From Haladaptatus sp. QDMS2 (GTDB lineage Archaea > Halobacteriota > Halobacteria > Halobacteriales > Halococcaceae): DNA of 64,000 bases. The translations under genes were made by a program, and so were the position numbers. Shown one piece after another: positions 25,867 to 34,892 of the stretch. The stretch covers positions 434,001-498,000 of the forward strand of contig NZ_CP119792.1 in the NCBI RefSeq assembly GCF_029338295.1. The letters are read 5' to 3'. A model generated the notes under the pieces. That model saw only the letters and a program-made list of their open reading frames with translations. It was not told the DNA's origin and did no database searches. The number at the start of each line of letters is the position of its first letter. Position 1 is the first letter of the stretch.

Positions 25867-28314
25867 TCACGCGACGATGTCGTCCCAGATGACGGCCGCA
25901 GACGGCGTGACGAGCAACGAGGCGACGAACGAGAAGAACACGCTCAGCGCGATGACGAGTCCGAACTGACCGAGGACGGGCGTAATCGCCAGCGCGAGAA
26001 CTCCGGTTCCCGTCGTGGTCGTCAGCATCGACCCGGCGAGTGCCCCACCGGTACCTCGAACCGAGTCGTCGAGGGCGCCGTGAACCTCGCCCTTCTCGTC
26101 GTACTCCTCGGCGAATCGGTGGACGATGTGGGCGGAGTAGTCGATGCCGAGTCCGATGGCGATAGAGAGCACCGTCGCGGTGAGGGCGTTTAGCGGAATG
26201 TCCAGCAACCGCATCGACCCCGCGAGCAGCGCGACGGTCACGACGATGGGGATGAGATTGAGCACGCCGAGCGACGGGCGACCTTCGAGTAGCCAGTAGA
26301 CGAACACGAGGAAGATGCCCGTGGCGACGAGCGCAGCGATGAGGCTCTGGATGGCCGACGCGAAGATGATGTCCGTAATCGCGGCGAACACCACCGTCTG
26401 GCCCGTTGCGATGGCGGTCATCCGATACTCGGCGGCAACCGCTCGTCCGTCTGCGGTCACCTCGCCCTGCGTCGCAGAGGCTTCCGTGGAGTAGACGACG
26501 CGTGCCGTACTGAAGTCCTCGCTCACGTACGAGAGTGCCTGCTCGCGGACCGGCGAATCGAGCAGGTATTCGTAGATGGCTTCGAGGTTGTCGTCGGGAA
26601 CGCCGTTGTCGTTCAGGTCGTTTCGCTCGACCAGCGCGGCGAACTGCGAGTCCTGTCTGGCGTAGGACCGAATCACGCTGACGATGCTCGACGCTTCTGC
26701 CTCGCGGTCACGGGTGACGAACGACGGTGGCGGCGTCTGTGAGGCGCGGTGAATCTGCTCTAAACTGTCGTCCTGGCGCATCGGTTCGTCGATGAACACC
26801 GTGACTGTGTTGCCCTGTGCGGACTCGAAGTTTTCCTCCAGGAAATTAAGCGACTTCGTGACGGTGTAGTCGCCGGGTGCGAACGGTTCGGGGAGCGCCT
26901 CGATGTAGTCCGGTATGTCTTCGGGCGGCAGGAAGTCCTCCTGTGAGAAGGACGTATCCACGCCGGTTCCGTACGCGCCAGCGGCGGCCGAAGTGACGAG
27001 CAACAGCCCGAGAAACGCCTTGGGCGCGCGGGCGGCGAACCAGTTGCCGACCGTGAGCGCCCGGCCGAAGGCGGAGTCACCGCTCCCGATGGGCGTCGAA
27101 TTGAACGCAGGGACGCCAGCACGTTCGCGCCACTCGTCTAAGAGAATCTTGAGCGATGGGAGGAACACCCCGAAGATGAGGAACGTAAAGACGATGCCGA
27201 TGGCTGCGACCAGCCCGAAATCCCGGATGGGACCGAGGTTGCTCAGCAGGTTGGCCGCGAATCCGAGCACCGTCGTCCCGGTGACAATGAAGAACGCGAC
27301 GAGCAGTTGGTCCGTCGTCGGACGCATTGAGCCACGGATTCCCTTCCCCGTCGCCCGCTCCTCGCGGTAGCGATTGATGGCGTGGATTCCGAAGTCGATG
27401 CCCACCGCGAGCAACAGGACGGGGACGGCGATGGTCATCTGGCCGAACGGAATGCCGGCGAGGCCCATGAACCCGAACGTCCAGACGATGGTCATCCCGA
27501 GGGCGACCAGTCCGAGCAGCAGGTCGATGGGGTCGCGATAGGCGAACAGCATAAACACGAGGATGAGCACGAGCGCGGCGGGCACGACGATGGCGAGCGA
27601 GTCACCGATGACGCCCGACAGTTCGCCGGAAGTGATGCCGCTGCCGAACACCGTGAATTCGCCGTCTGCGGCGTTTGCAATGTGTTCGACGCTCCGCTGG
27701 ATGTCGGTGAGCGGACTCGTCCCGCTCGTGCCTGCCGACGAGGACACCCCGCCTGGAACCTCGTGGGTAACCGCACCGATTGTTGCGGAGGCGGTCGCCG
27801 CTTCGGCGTTGAAGTCGGTGCTCAGAAGTGAGGCGAATCCGGGCGCAGCGGCCGCCCGTTCGACGGCGGCATCGACTTCGCCGGGCGTCGCCAGTCGAAT
27901 TGCCTCCTGCTGAGCCGACAGTGTCGTCGCGTTCGGGTCGAGTTGCCGGGCAACGATTTGCGCCGCGCTCGACGTCCCCGTGACCCGGAGGTCCTCCTGG
28001 GCTGCGATGCGCTCCTGTAGCGCGAGCATCCGGAGCAGTGCGGGTTTCGAGAGGACGTTTTCGCTCCGCTGGATGAGCTGGGTCGACCCGGTGTCCGTCT
28101 CGAACGCGCCCGGCCCGAACTCCTCGTTTACCTCCTCGAAGGCTTCCTGTGCGGGCACGCCGTCGAGGAACTGGCTCGTTCCGGCGTCGGTGCTCACGCC
28201 GCCGAGTCCGGCGGCGAGTACCGCTGTCACGAGAAGGAAGGCGACGACCACCGTCTTCGGGCGGTCGACGATCCACCGGTCGAGTCGTTCGAGAATCGAG
28301 TCTACAGACACCAT
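25867..28314 (-). CDS. MMPL/RND superfamily transporter
   Basis: An 815-residue membrane protein with two repeats, each with an N-terminal membrane helix, an extracellular loop domain of about 170-200 residues and a group of five hydrophobic helices, the pattern of MmpL and SSD-containing exporters. Charged residues in the middle of membrane segments (ISFVAVGIDFGIHAINR-like in the first half, IAIGLGIDYSAHIVHRFAEEY in the second) are the family Asp/Tyr proton relay. It starts directly after the COG1361 stop, so the pair is one operon. Probable substrates are lipids or hydrophobic compounds, taken together with a companion extracellular protein. Confidence 0.9.
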   Translation of the reverse strand: MVSVDSILERLDRWIVDRPKTVVVAFLLVTAVLAAGLGGVSTDAGTSQFLDGVPAQEAFEEVNEEFGPGAFETDTGSTQLIQRSENVLSKPALLRMLALQERIAAQEDLRVTGTSSAAQIVARQLDPNATTLSAQQEAIRLATPGEVDAAVERAAAAPGFASLLSTDFNAEAATASATIGAVTHEVPGGVSSSAGTSGTSPLTDIQRSVEHIANAADGEFTVFGSGITSGELSGVIGDSLAIVVPAALVLILVFMLFAYRDPIDLLLGLVALGMTIVWTFGFMGLAGIPFGQMTIAVPVLLLAVGIDFGIHAINRYREERATGKGIRGSMRPTTDQLLVAFFIVTGTTVLGFAANLLSNLGPIRDFGLVAAIGIVFTFLIFGVFLPSLKILLDEWRERAGVPAFNSTPIGSGDSAFGRALTVGNWFAARAPKAFLGLLLVTSAAAGAYGTGVDTSFSQEDFLPPEDIPDYIEALPEPFAPGDYTVTKSLNFLEENFESAQGNTVTVFIDEPMRQDDSLEQIHRASQTPPPSFVTRDREAEASSIVSVIRSYARQDSQFAALVERNDLNDNGVPDDNLEAIYEYLLDSPVREQALSYVSEDFSTARVVYSTEASATQGEVTADGRAVAAEYRMTAIATGQTVVFAAITDIIFASAIQSLIAALVATGIFLVFVYWLLEGRPSLGVLNLIPIVVTVALLAGSMRLLDIPLNALTATVLSIAIGLGIDYSAHIVHRFAEEYDEKGEVHGALDDSVRGTGGALAGSMLTTTTGTGVLALAITPVLGQFGLVIALSVFFSFVASLLVTPSAAVIWDDIVA

Positions 28315-30198
28315 CTATCGGTATCGCGTGTAGGCGAAGCCAATCGCGCCGAGTAACACGACGGCCACGCCGCCGATGAGCGTCATCGAGACGCCCCCAT
28401 CGTCCGTGGCGGCAGTCAGCCGAATTGGCACCTGGTAGGTGTCAGAGAGGCGGGTGTCACCGTCCGGCTCGTCGTACTGGAAGTCGAGTTTGAGCGGGTA
28501 GGCCCGCTCGTCGGCGTCTTCGGTGGCCGAAAGCTCGAACTCGACGGTCGTCGATTCACCCGCTGCGAGCGACGGCACGTAGGATTCGTCGCTGTCGGCC
28601 GAAATCGGGTCGTCGACGAACGCTTTGGCGTTGATGTTCGTGAGGTTCTCGTCGCCGTTGTTCGAGAGACGGAGGGTGACGCTGTCGCTCGAACCCGCCG
28701 CGAGCGAGGTGTTGACCGGTTCGACGCTGAACACGTCACGCTGTCCGGCGACTGTGACCTGCTCGCTCAGCGTGCGGCTCTTTCGTTGCTCGCCGTCTGC
28801 GTTCTGGTACTGCACGACGACGGAGAACTGTCGGGGGCCGGCCTCACTGCCTTCGCTCACGGAAACCGGGAAGGAGAACGAGGCCTCTCCACCGGCTTCG
28901 AGCGACCCGACGGCGTACTCCGGGGATTGGGTGCTGATGCCCGTTCCAATCGGCTGGAGGACCACGACGGCGTTTTCGACGCCAACGGGTCCGTCGTTCA
29001 CGAGCGTTCCCTGCACTCGTCCTTCGGTGTCCACGCGGAGGTTTGCAACGACCGAATCGAGTGAGAAGTCCTGTTCGTCACCGACCGTGACGCGGGTCGT
29101 GAGAGGTGCGGTCTGTCGGAGTTCGTCGTCCGCGTTCTGGTAGTTGACGACGAACGAGAACTGTCGCGGGCCGGGTTCTGCGCTCTCTGCGACGCGGATT
29201 GGGTACTCGATGGTCGCCGATTCGCCCACGTCGAGCGTGCCGAGCGGCTGGCTCGGCTCGACGGGCACGACCGTCTCACCGTTCGGTTGCATGGCGATGG
29301 TGGCGTCGTGGAGCGGATTCGGCCCACGATTCGTCACCGTCGCGGTGAGCGTCCCTTTCTCACCGACGAAGAGGCGACTCGACACGTCGGTGAGTTGGGC
29401 GGTCTGTTTTCCGGCTGGCGTCACGCTCGTCGTGAGTTTCTGTGAGGTCTGAGTGATGCCGTCTTCCGTCTCGTAGGTCACGGTGACGTAGAGGGGCAGC
29501 GGCCGGGTTTCCGCGTCGGGAGTCGCCATCCCCTCGAAGCTCACCTGCTTCGTCTCGTCGTCGCCCCATTCGCCGACGTAACGCGAGGCGCTGGCGCTGT
29601 TGCCAAAGGCGATGGTCGGCGAGCCAGATTGCACCTCGACGACGGCCGAAGTGACCTCGTCGCCGACGTTTTCGAGGTCGAACGTGACGTCACCGCGTTC
29701 GCCGACGCTCACGTCGGAGCGAACGTCGTTCACCTGAAAGCGCGCCCCGTCTGCGACTTCGACTTCGATTTCTGGGCGAGCGGTTCTCGTGACGGTCTCG
29801 CCGTCTGCGTTCGTGTACTCGTAGCGAACGTCCACGTCAACGTCGTAGGTGCCCGGTTTCGCGTCCTCGTCTACGGTGATGGCGAACGTCGCGGGTATCG
29901 TCGCGCCGTTCGGGACCGACCCGAGTGGAATCGTCCCGGTCTTCACGTCGATGGGCGCGCCATTCTCGTCGAGAGAGACGCGGACGTTCCGGGCGGTTCC
30001 CGAGGCGTTACCCGCCCCGCTCGTGGCCGAATTAACGAGTTGGACGCCGAGTGAGGTCTGCGAACCCGGCTGGACGGTGTTGTCCGGTGCGTACGCAGAA
30101 AAGCCCGGTTGAAGTGTGGTCGCCGCCCCGAGCCCGGTCGCGCCAAGCGCGGACCCGACCAGCAACAGGACCAGGCCGACCGCAGCCGCCCGTCTCAT
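28315..30198 (-). CDS. COG1361-type secreted repeat protein with C-terminal anchor
   Basis: A 627-residue protein with an N-terminal signal peptide (MRRAAAVGLVLLLVGSALGATGLGAA) and four or more Ig-like repeats of the NEW3/COG1361 type, recognisable by repeating FSLDSVVANLRV, SYTV- and FSVEPVNTSL blocks. A single C-terminal transmembrane helix (GGVAVVLLGAIGFAYTRYR) anchors it in the membrane, so the repeats face outside. It directly precedes and adjoins an MMPL transporter; paired COG1361/MMPL genes are common in haloarchaea. An SD sequence, GGAGG, lies nine bases upstream of the ATG. A candidate TetR site lies 59-72 bases upstream. Confidence 0.85.
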   Translation of the reverse strand: MRRAAAVGLVLLLVGSALGATGLGAATTLQPGFSAYAPDNTVQPGSQTSLGVQLVNSATSGAGNASGTARNVRVSLDENGAPIDVKTGTIPLGSVPNGATIPATFAITVDEDAKPGTYDVDVDVRYEYTNADGETVTRTARPEIEVEVADGARFQVNDVRSDVSVGERGDVTFDLENVGDEVTSAVVEVQSGSPTIAFGNSASASRYVGEWGDDETKQVSFEGMATPDAETRPLPLYVTVTYETEDGITQTSQKLTTSVTPAGKQTAQLTDVSSRLFVGEKGTLTATVTNRGPNPLHDATIAMQPNGETVVPVEPSQPLGTLDVGESATIEYPIRVAESAEPGPRQFSFVVNYQNADDELRQTAPLTTRVTVGDEQDFSLDSVVANLRVDTEGRVQGTLVNDGPVGVENAVVVLQPIGTGISTQSPEYAVGSLEAGGEASFSFPVSVSEGSEAGPRQFSVVVQYQNADGEQRKSRTLSEQVTVAGQRDVFSVEPVNTSLAAGSSDSVTLRLSNNGDENLTNINAKAFVDDPISADSDESYVPSLAAGESTTVEFELSATEDADERAYPLKLDFQYDEPDGDTRLSDTYQVPIRLTAATDDGGVSMTLIGGVAVVLLGAIGFAYTRYR

Positions 30199-30256
30199 CG
30201 ATGGTGCCTCCGTATCGCCGACGAGGAGGAACCGGTTTTCGCCAGCACGTATGGGC

Positions 30257-30270
30257 TGAACATTTGTTCA
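30257..30270 (-). promoter_or_regulatory. Candidate TetR operator, MMPL operon side
   Basis: A perfect 14-base palindrome, TGAACATTTGTTCA. It is 59-72 bases upstream of the COG1361 start and about 33 bases downstream of the TATA-like element. It resembles the site at 25812-25825 before tetR, so one repressor may silence both the transporter operon and itself. Confidence 0.55.
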
Positions 30271-30300
30271 ATTCGTGGCTAACGGTCCCATCGCTAAAAG

Positions 30301-30338
30301 TGTTTGTACTATCCTACAAACAGTACTGGATTCCAGTA
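30301..30338. promoter_or_regulatory. Palindrome pair, possible TrmB or other regulator binding sites
   Basis: Two adjacent symmetric elements: arms TGTTTGTA and TACAAACA around six bases (30301-30322), and the 15-base palindrome at 30324-30338 centred on one T. They lie 31 to 68 bases to the right of the TetR-like site and about 180-220 bases upstream of the trmB start. TrmB autoregulation is common in the family, but the long distance to trmB makes the assignment uncertain. Confidence 0.4.
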
Positions 30339-30519
30339 TTCGGCCTTATGGTGTCGATTTTTCTCCGGAAAATTCGTTACTTTGACCGCGATACGAGCGG
30401 TGGACTTATCTTGACCGAGTGTTCAGTTAGGGTGTGCTATCGTCCCGTTTCTCGACCCAGTCGCGTTCGCTCGGGAGGGGCCGACTCCGCCCGCTGCCGC
30501 GAGCGGCCAACGCAGACAC

Positions 30520-31272
30520 ATGAGCGACCCAGATGGTCTCACGGCACTGCGCCGCCTCGGTCTGTCCACCTACGAGGCGAAGGTGTTCGTCGCCTTACAG
30601 CGTCTCGGTCCCGCGACCGCGAGCGACATCGACGCGACGACCGACGTTCCGCGCTCGCAGGTGTACGGCGCGGCGGACGACCTCGAAGCGAGAGGCCTCG
30701 TCGAGGTCCAACAGGAGACGCCAAAGCGGTACCGTTCGGTGTCGCTCGACGAGGCAGAACAGCGACTGAGAGACCGCCTCGACGTGGAGACGAATCGGGC
30801 CTTTTCGTACCTCGAAACCGTTCAGGGCGAGGGCGCTGGGGACGAAGCCCACCAGGAGAACATCTGGATGCTCCGGGGGTCGGCCACGATAACCGACCGC
30901 ATCGAATCGCTGATTCGGGAGGCAGACCTACAGGTCGTCCTCGCCGTCGGCGAACGCCTGCACACCCCTGCCCTCGAAAACGCCCTGGCCGCGGCCGTGG
31001 CCCGTGGCTGTGTGGTCACGGTCATCTCGGAGGACGAGTCAGTCATCGAGTGGGCTGAGACAATCGCCGACGTTTCGGTCCACCGACCACCCCACGAAGT
31101 CGACACGGAGTCGACGATTGCCGGTCGCTTCCTCATGGTGGACGGGCGCACCATCATGATTGGCATCCTGAACGAGTCGTTCGGGAACCCCCAGGAGACG
31201 GGAATTCTCAGTTCGGATTCGGGTTTCGCCCAGATTTTCATCGGGCTGTTCGAATCGCATCTGCGCGGGTGA
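30520..31272 (+). CDS. TrmB family transcriptional regulator
   Basis: A 250-residue regulator. The N-terminal winged helix is typical of TrmB (RRLGLSTYEAKVFVALQRLGPATASDIDATTDVPRSQVYGAADDLEARGLVE), followed by a coiled linker (about 75-110) and a C-terminal sugar- or ligand-binding domain with a PLD-like fold. TrmB proteins in haloarchaea and Thermococcales control sugar transport, glycolysis and gluconeogenesis. It starts in a divergent region with long palindromes that may be its binding sites. The next gene downstream encodes PhoD and has its own promoter region. Confidence 0.85.
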   Translation: MSDPDGLTALRRLGLSTYEAKVFVALQRLGPATASDIDATTDVPRSQVYGAADDLEARGLVEVQQETPKRYRSVSLDEAEQRLRDRLDVETNRAFSYLETVQGEGAGDEAHQENIWMLRGSATITDRIESLIREADLQVVLAVGERLHTPALENALAAAVARGCVVTVISEDESVIEWAETIADVSVHRPPHEVDTESTIAGRFLMVDGRTIMIGILNESFGNPQETGILSSDSGFAQIFIGLFESHLRG

Positions 31273-31445
31273 CACACCGTTTTGGCTCCTCGCATGGGAA
31301 GGACGCACGAAGCCGTACGCTGCGAGAAAGACGAGTGAGCACGGCGGAAATCTGGCGGCGAAACGCTATTTCTTCACTATATTTCTATGTTGTCTTCATA
31401 TAAAATTCAAAATACTAATTCGCTAAAATTTCTGGCGGAGCTTCG
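31273..31445 (+). promoter_or_regulatory. AT-rich promoter region of phoD
   Basis: A 173-base spacer after trmB. The last 85 bases are AT-rich with candidate TATA-like stretches (ttcactatatttctatg and catataaaattcaaaatac). I see no clear operator. Confidence 0.45.
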
Positions 31446-33458
31446 ATGCCCCCGACAAATCAACCCAACGCCAGCGAAGACGAACCGGACGACGAACGAC
31501 GCACCTTCCTCAAGACAATTGGCGGTACGGCGGCCGCAGCGACGACACTTGCTGGAACCGTGAGCGCAGAGCAGACCGGGGCGGACACTGTCCCCCTGAC
31601 CCATGGGGTCGCGGCAGGCGACGTAACAGCCACGACAGCCGTCGTCTGGGCGCGGGCCGCAGACGAGGGCGTTCTTCACGTCGAATTCAGCGTCGACGAC
31701 TCGTTCGACAGCGCACGCGAGCAGCGAACGACGGTCGATTCGACAACCGACTACACGGGGACCATTCGTCTGAGCGGACTCCAGTCAGGGACGCGCTATC
31801 ATTACCGAGCGTGGGCGACGAACCGGAACGAGTCCGCCTCGGACGCTCCCGCCTCCGCACCGACTGGCACCTTCGTCACGCCACCGAAGGAAACTGACGC
31901 TGCGCCAGTCACTTTCGCCTGGACTGGTGACACGTGGGGGTACGGCACTAACCCTATCGAGCCGCCGTTCACGGGGTTGCAGACGATAGCTGATCTCGAT
32001 CCCGAGTTCTTCCTCTACCTCGGTGACACCATCTACGCCGATGCCGACACGCCGGCCGGGAAGATTACCGACAACACGCCTCCCGGCGAAGCTCTCGACA
32101 TCTACCGGGGGAAGTACAAGGAGATGCGCGACCCACCCGCTGAGATTGCAGACCGGTCTAACCTGATGCGATTGCTCGAATCGACGTCCGTCTACACCGT
32201 CTGGGACGACCACGAGGTCATCAACAATTTTGCGGGGCCTATCGAACCGCTCATGCCCGAGGGCCGTCGGGCGTTCGAGGAGTACTGGCCACTCGACCGA
32301 GGTGGGCGCGGAAAGGGTTACGAACACCGCCTCTACGACTCGTTCCGCTGGGGCGAGCACATGGAACTGTTCATCCTCGACACCCGCCAGTACCGTGACC
32401 CGAACATCGACCTCGATTCGAAGACGCTACTCGGTGCGGAGCAACTCGCCTGGCTGAAGGACGCGCTCTCCGACTCGGACGCGACGTGGAAAATCCTCGC
32501 CTCGCCCGCGCCGCTCGGCTATCCGTCTGACTCCTGGGCGACCGAGACTGAGCGGACCGGCTACGAGGCCGAACTCCTCGACGTGGTTGAACACATCCAG
32601 ACCGAACCGATTTCGAATCTCGTTGTGGTGGCAGGCGACGTTCACAAGTCTGTCGTCGGCGCATACGACCCTGACGACGACGGCGAATTCGAGTTCTACG
32701 AAGCCATTGCCGGCCCACTGGGCGCACCCTCCGGCGAACCGGACGACCTGTACGCCCCGCTCAACCCGACGAAATTCTTCGCGAAAGGCGGCTACCTGAA
32801 CTTCGGGACCATCTCGATTGGAGAGTCGGGTGAGACGCTCACCGTCAGCATCTTCGACGAGGACGGCGACGAGCAATTCGAGAAGACCATCGAGGCGTCA
32901 GTCCTCGAACCCACCGCGGTTCCGGCCCGCATCGAGAGCACCTTCGACGACGACCCAGAGGGCTGGCTCGTCTCGAAAAACGGCGGCAGCGACCGACCGG
33001 AATATCACGCCGAGGGCGGCAGCCCAGGCGGGCACGTCAGCGACGAGGAGAACCAGGGCGGCGTGGCGTGGTACTATCAGGCACCGTTCAAATTCCTCGG
33101 CAACCGGGAGGCGTTCTACGGTGGCACGCTCTCGTTCGACATTCGCCAAAAGCAAACTGACCAGCAGTTCGACGCCGACCCAATCGAAGGAGGAGATATC
33201 CTGCTCCAGAGTGGCGACCGCAAACTCGTCTACGAGTTCCGCGGGCCCGACTCGACTCCGGAAACGGAGTGGACGACGCTCGATGCCCCGCTTACCGCAG
33301 CAGCGACGTGGGTAGATATGCAGAGCGAGGAGCCACTCGCGACCGAGGAGGCGTTCCGCGAGGTGCTGTCGAATCTCGAATTGATTCGGATTCGGGGTGA
33401 GTATCGTGCTGGCGACGACCGAAGCTATCTCGACAGCGTCGTCCTCGAACGGGACTGA
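31446..33458 (+). CDS. phoD: Secreted PhoD-type alkaline phosphatase/phosphodiesterase with laminin-B-like domain
   Basis: A 670-residue Tat-exported enzyme (ERRTFLKTIGGTAAAATTLAG). Residues about 45-145 are the PhoD N-terminal Fn3-like domain (HGVAAGDVTATTAVVWARA). The metallophosphatase domain follows with the metal-binding motifs FAWTGDTWGYG, YLGDTIYAD, WDDHEVINNF and VVAGDVHKS. Residues about 500-670 resemble a laminin B (domain IV) module, from FDDDPEGWLVSKNGG to YLDSVVLERD, an unusual add-on that probably binds an extracellular partner or a glycan. The expected role is phosphate scavenging from extracellular phosphoesters. The stop at 33456 is followed by 84 bases before the CBS gene. 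Confidence 0.9.
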   Translation: MPPTNQPNASEDEPDDERRTFLKTIGGTAAAATTLAGTVSAEQTGADTVPLTHGVAAGDVTATTAVVWARAADEGVLHVEFSVDDSFDSAREQRTTVDSTTDYTGTIRLSGLQSGTRYHYRAWATNRNESASDAPASAPTGTFVTPPKETDAAPVTFAWTGDTWGYGTNPIEPPFTGLQTIADLDPEFFLYLGDTIYADADTPAGKITDNTPPGEALDIYRGKYKEMRDPPAEIADRSNLMRLLESTSVYTVWDDHEVINNFAGPIEPLMPEGRRAFEEYWPLDRGGRGKGYEHRLYDSFRWGEHMELFILDTRQYRDPNIDLDSKTLLGAEQLAWLKDALSDSDATWKILASPAPLGYPSDSWATETERTGYEAELLDVVEHIQTEPISNLVVVAGDVHKSVVGAYDPDDDGEFEFYEAIAGPLGAPSGEPDDLYAPLNPTKFFAKGGYLNFGTISIGESGETLTVSIFDEDGDEQFEKTIEASVLEPTAVPARIESTFDDDPEGWLVSKNGGSDRPEYHAEGGSPGGHVSDEENQGGVAWYYQAPFKFLGNREAFYGGTLSFDIRQKQTDQQFDADPIEGGDILLQSGDRKLVYEFRGPDSTPETEWTTLDAPLTAAATWVDMQSEEPLATEEAFREVLSNLELIRIRGEYRAGDDRSYLDSVVLERD

Positions 33459-33542
33459 GCACCGTACCCAGCACACGCAGCTTTTCGGTCGGTGAGACAG
33501 GGCTAACCGTTCATCACGCTTACCTCAGTGAGGTGAAAGACG

Positions 33543-34763
33543 ATGGATATCGCTGAGGTCATTTCGTCGGAGTTCGTCGAGTTCGATATCGGCGCGCCGC
33601 TTTCGAAGGTCGCTGGTGCGTTCGCAAATCAACAGCTTGACGCGGTCATCGTGACAGACGGAGACGAATATTGGGGCATCGTTACCCGCCGTCAACTGGC
33701 AGCGTCGTCCAATCACTCGTCAGCCAAAGTGGGGTCACAACTCCACCACGTGCCGACCGTCGAGCGGACGGAGGACGTCCGCGAAGTCGCCCGCCTCATG
33801 ATCGGAAGTGGCGCGAAAACGCTCCCGGTGGTGGAGAATGACCACATCCTCGGCGTGGTAACCGCGAATGCGGTGCTCGAAGCCGTAAAACCGTTCCTCG
33901 ACGTCGTGACCGTCGACGACGCCTACTCTGAGGAACTGTTGCGTGCAGCACCCGATACCACGCTTGGGGAGGCTCTCAACACGCTCCGCCGAGCCCGTAT
34001 CACGCATCTGCCGGTCACCGAAGCAGGAACACTAGTGGGGATGTTGAGCCTGTACGATGTCATCGAGTTCACGACGCGCGGCGGGCGCAAGAGCCAGGGT
34101 GGAACGGCTGGTGATTTCGGTGGGCGCGGTGGTGGCGGGCAGAAAGCCGGTGGTACCCACGGTGGGTTCGGTGCACGCGAAGGTGATACAGACCGTATGC
34201 TCGACCTCCCCGTGCGTGATTTGATGACTGATGGAGTCGTTACGGTGAGCCGCGATGCTACCCTCGACGAAGTGGTCGAAACGATGTTCGACCGAGAAAT
34301 CTCCTCGCTCGTCGTCACGGCTGACAGTGCGACCGAGCCGGTTGGAATCATCACGAAGACTGACGTCATCGAGGCGCTCACCTGGGAGGAAACGGGGCGA
34401 CGTGGGGTGCAGGTCAGCGGCATCGAACTGCTCGACGACATGGACTACGAGGAGGTCTCGACGCTAATCGAGGGTCTCGACACAAAGTATCGCCAGATGA
34501 ATGTCATCAAGGCGAGTATCGAACTCAAAGAGCACAAAGAGATGAGTCGGGGCGTGCCGCTGATTCTCGCTCGGATTCGATTGGTCACCGATAGGGGCTA
34601 CTTCACGGCCGACGGCGAGGGCTACGGTGCGTCACACGCCATTCGCCTCGCGGCAAACGCCGTCGAACGCCAACTCCTCAAGGGAAAGACGTACGCCAGT
34701 TCGAAAAAACACCCAAGCCTAGCCGAGCAGGAGCGTCTCTACGGCTGGTGGCTCGGCGGTTGA
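33543..34763 (+). CDS. Four-CBS-domain protein with C-terminal HPF/RaiA-like domain
   Basis: A 406-residue cytoplasmic protein. Four CBS motifs are visible: about 1-60, 65-115, 120-180 and 220-285; each contains a D-LVG-VT style strand (for example YWGIVTRRQL, ILGVVTANAVL, LVGMLSLYDVI, PVGIITKTDVIEAL). A Gly-rich linker (GGTAGDFGGRGGGGQKAGG) separates the third and fourth. Residues about 290-390 resemble the ribosome hibernation factor fold: ASIELKEHKEMSRGVPLILARI, then GEGYGASHAIRLAANAVERQLLKGK. CBS domains bind adenine nucleotides, so this may link energy status to ribosome silencing. CBS proteins have been discussed as archaeal hibernation factors, which fits. A GAGGTGA ribosome-binding sequence precedes the ATG by six bases. 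Confidence 0.8.
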   Translation: MDIAEVISSEFVEFDIGAPLSKVAGAFANQQLDAVIVTDGDEYWGIVTRRQLAASSNHSSAKVGSQLHHVPTVERTEDVREVARLMIGSGAKTLPVVENDHILGVVTANAVLEAVKPFLDVVTVDDAYSEELLRAAPDTTLGEALNTLRRARITHLPVTEAGTLVGMLSLYDVIEFTTRGGRKSQGGTAGDFGGRGGGGQKAGGTHGGFGAREGDTDRMLDLPVRDLMTDGVVTVSRDATLDEVVETMFDREISSLVVTADSATEPVGIITKTDVIEALTWEETGRRGVQVSGIELLDDMDYEEVSTLIEGLDTKYRQMNVIKASIELKEHKEMSRGVPLILARIRLVTDRGYFTADGEGYGASHAIRLAANAVERQLLKGKTYASSKKHPSLAEQERLYGWWLGG

Positions 34764-34773
34764 GTGACCTCAC

Positions 34774-34798
34774 GGCAGGGGAGGACGCCTCCTCTGCC
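34774..34798 (+). terminator. Terminator-like hairpin after the CBS gene
   Basis: GGCA and GAGGA pair with TCCTC and TGCC around a four-base loop. The stem is GC-rich and has no T-tract, so it may instead be an RNA-stabilising element. Confidence 0.3.
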
Positions 34799-34892
34799 TC
34801 ATGTAGCCACCGTGTAGATTCGAGCCAACCGGTTCATCCCGCTCCTGCTGTGCGTTCTCTACCTTCACAATTGTTCATACAGTCTCATACAG

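Larger units (their letters stand above)
30199..30519. promoter_or_regulatory. Divergent regulatory region between COG1361/MMPL operon and trmB
   Basis: A 321-base spacer without a gene. Toward the MMPL operon it holds a TATA-like element (cttttag, plus-strand CTAAAAG 30294-30300) and a perfect 14-base palindrome TGAACATTTGTTCA at 30257-30270. Further to the right it has TGTTTGTA at 30301-30308 and TACAAACA at 30315-30322 (perfect arms, six-base spacer), then the 15-base palindrome TACTGGATTCCAGTA at 30324-30338. A weaker TetR-like match, TGACCGAGTGTTCA at 30412-30425, lies nearer trmB. So the region carries at least two different types of operator-like symmetry. Confidence 0.6.

Noticed and set aside
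33522-33534. Palindrome ACCTCAGTGAGGT overlapping the ribosome-binding site of the CBS gene
   Set aside because: The RNA hairpin would have only about four base pairs, too weak to argue for translational control.
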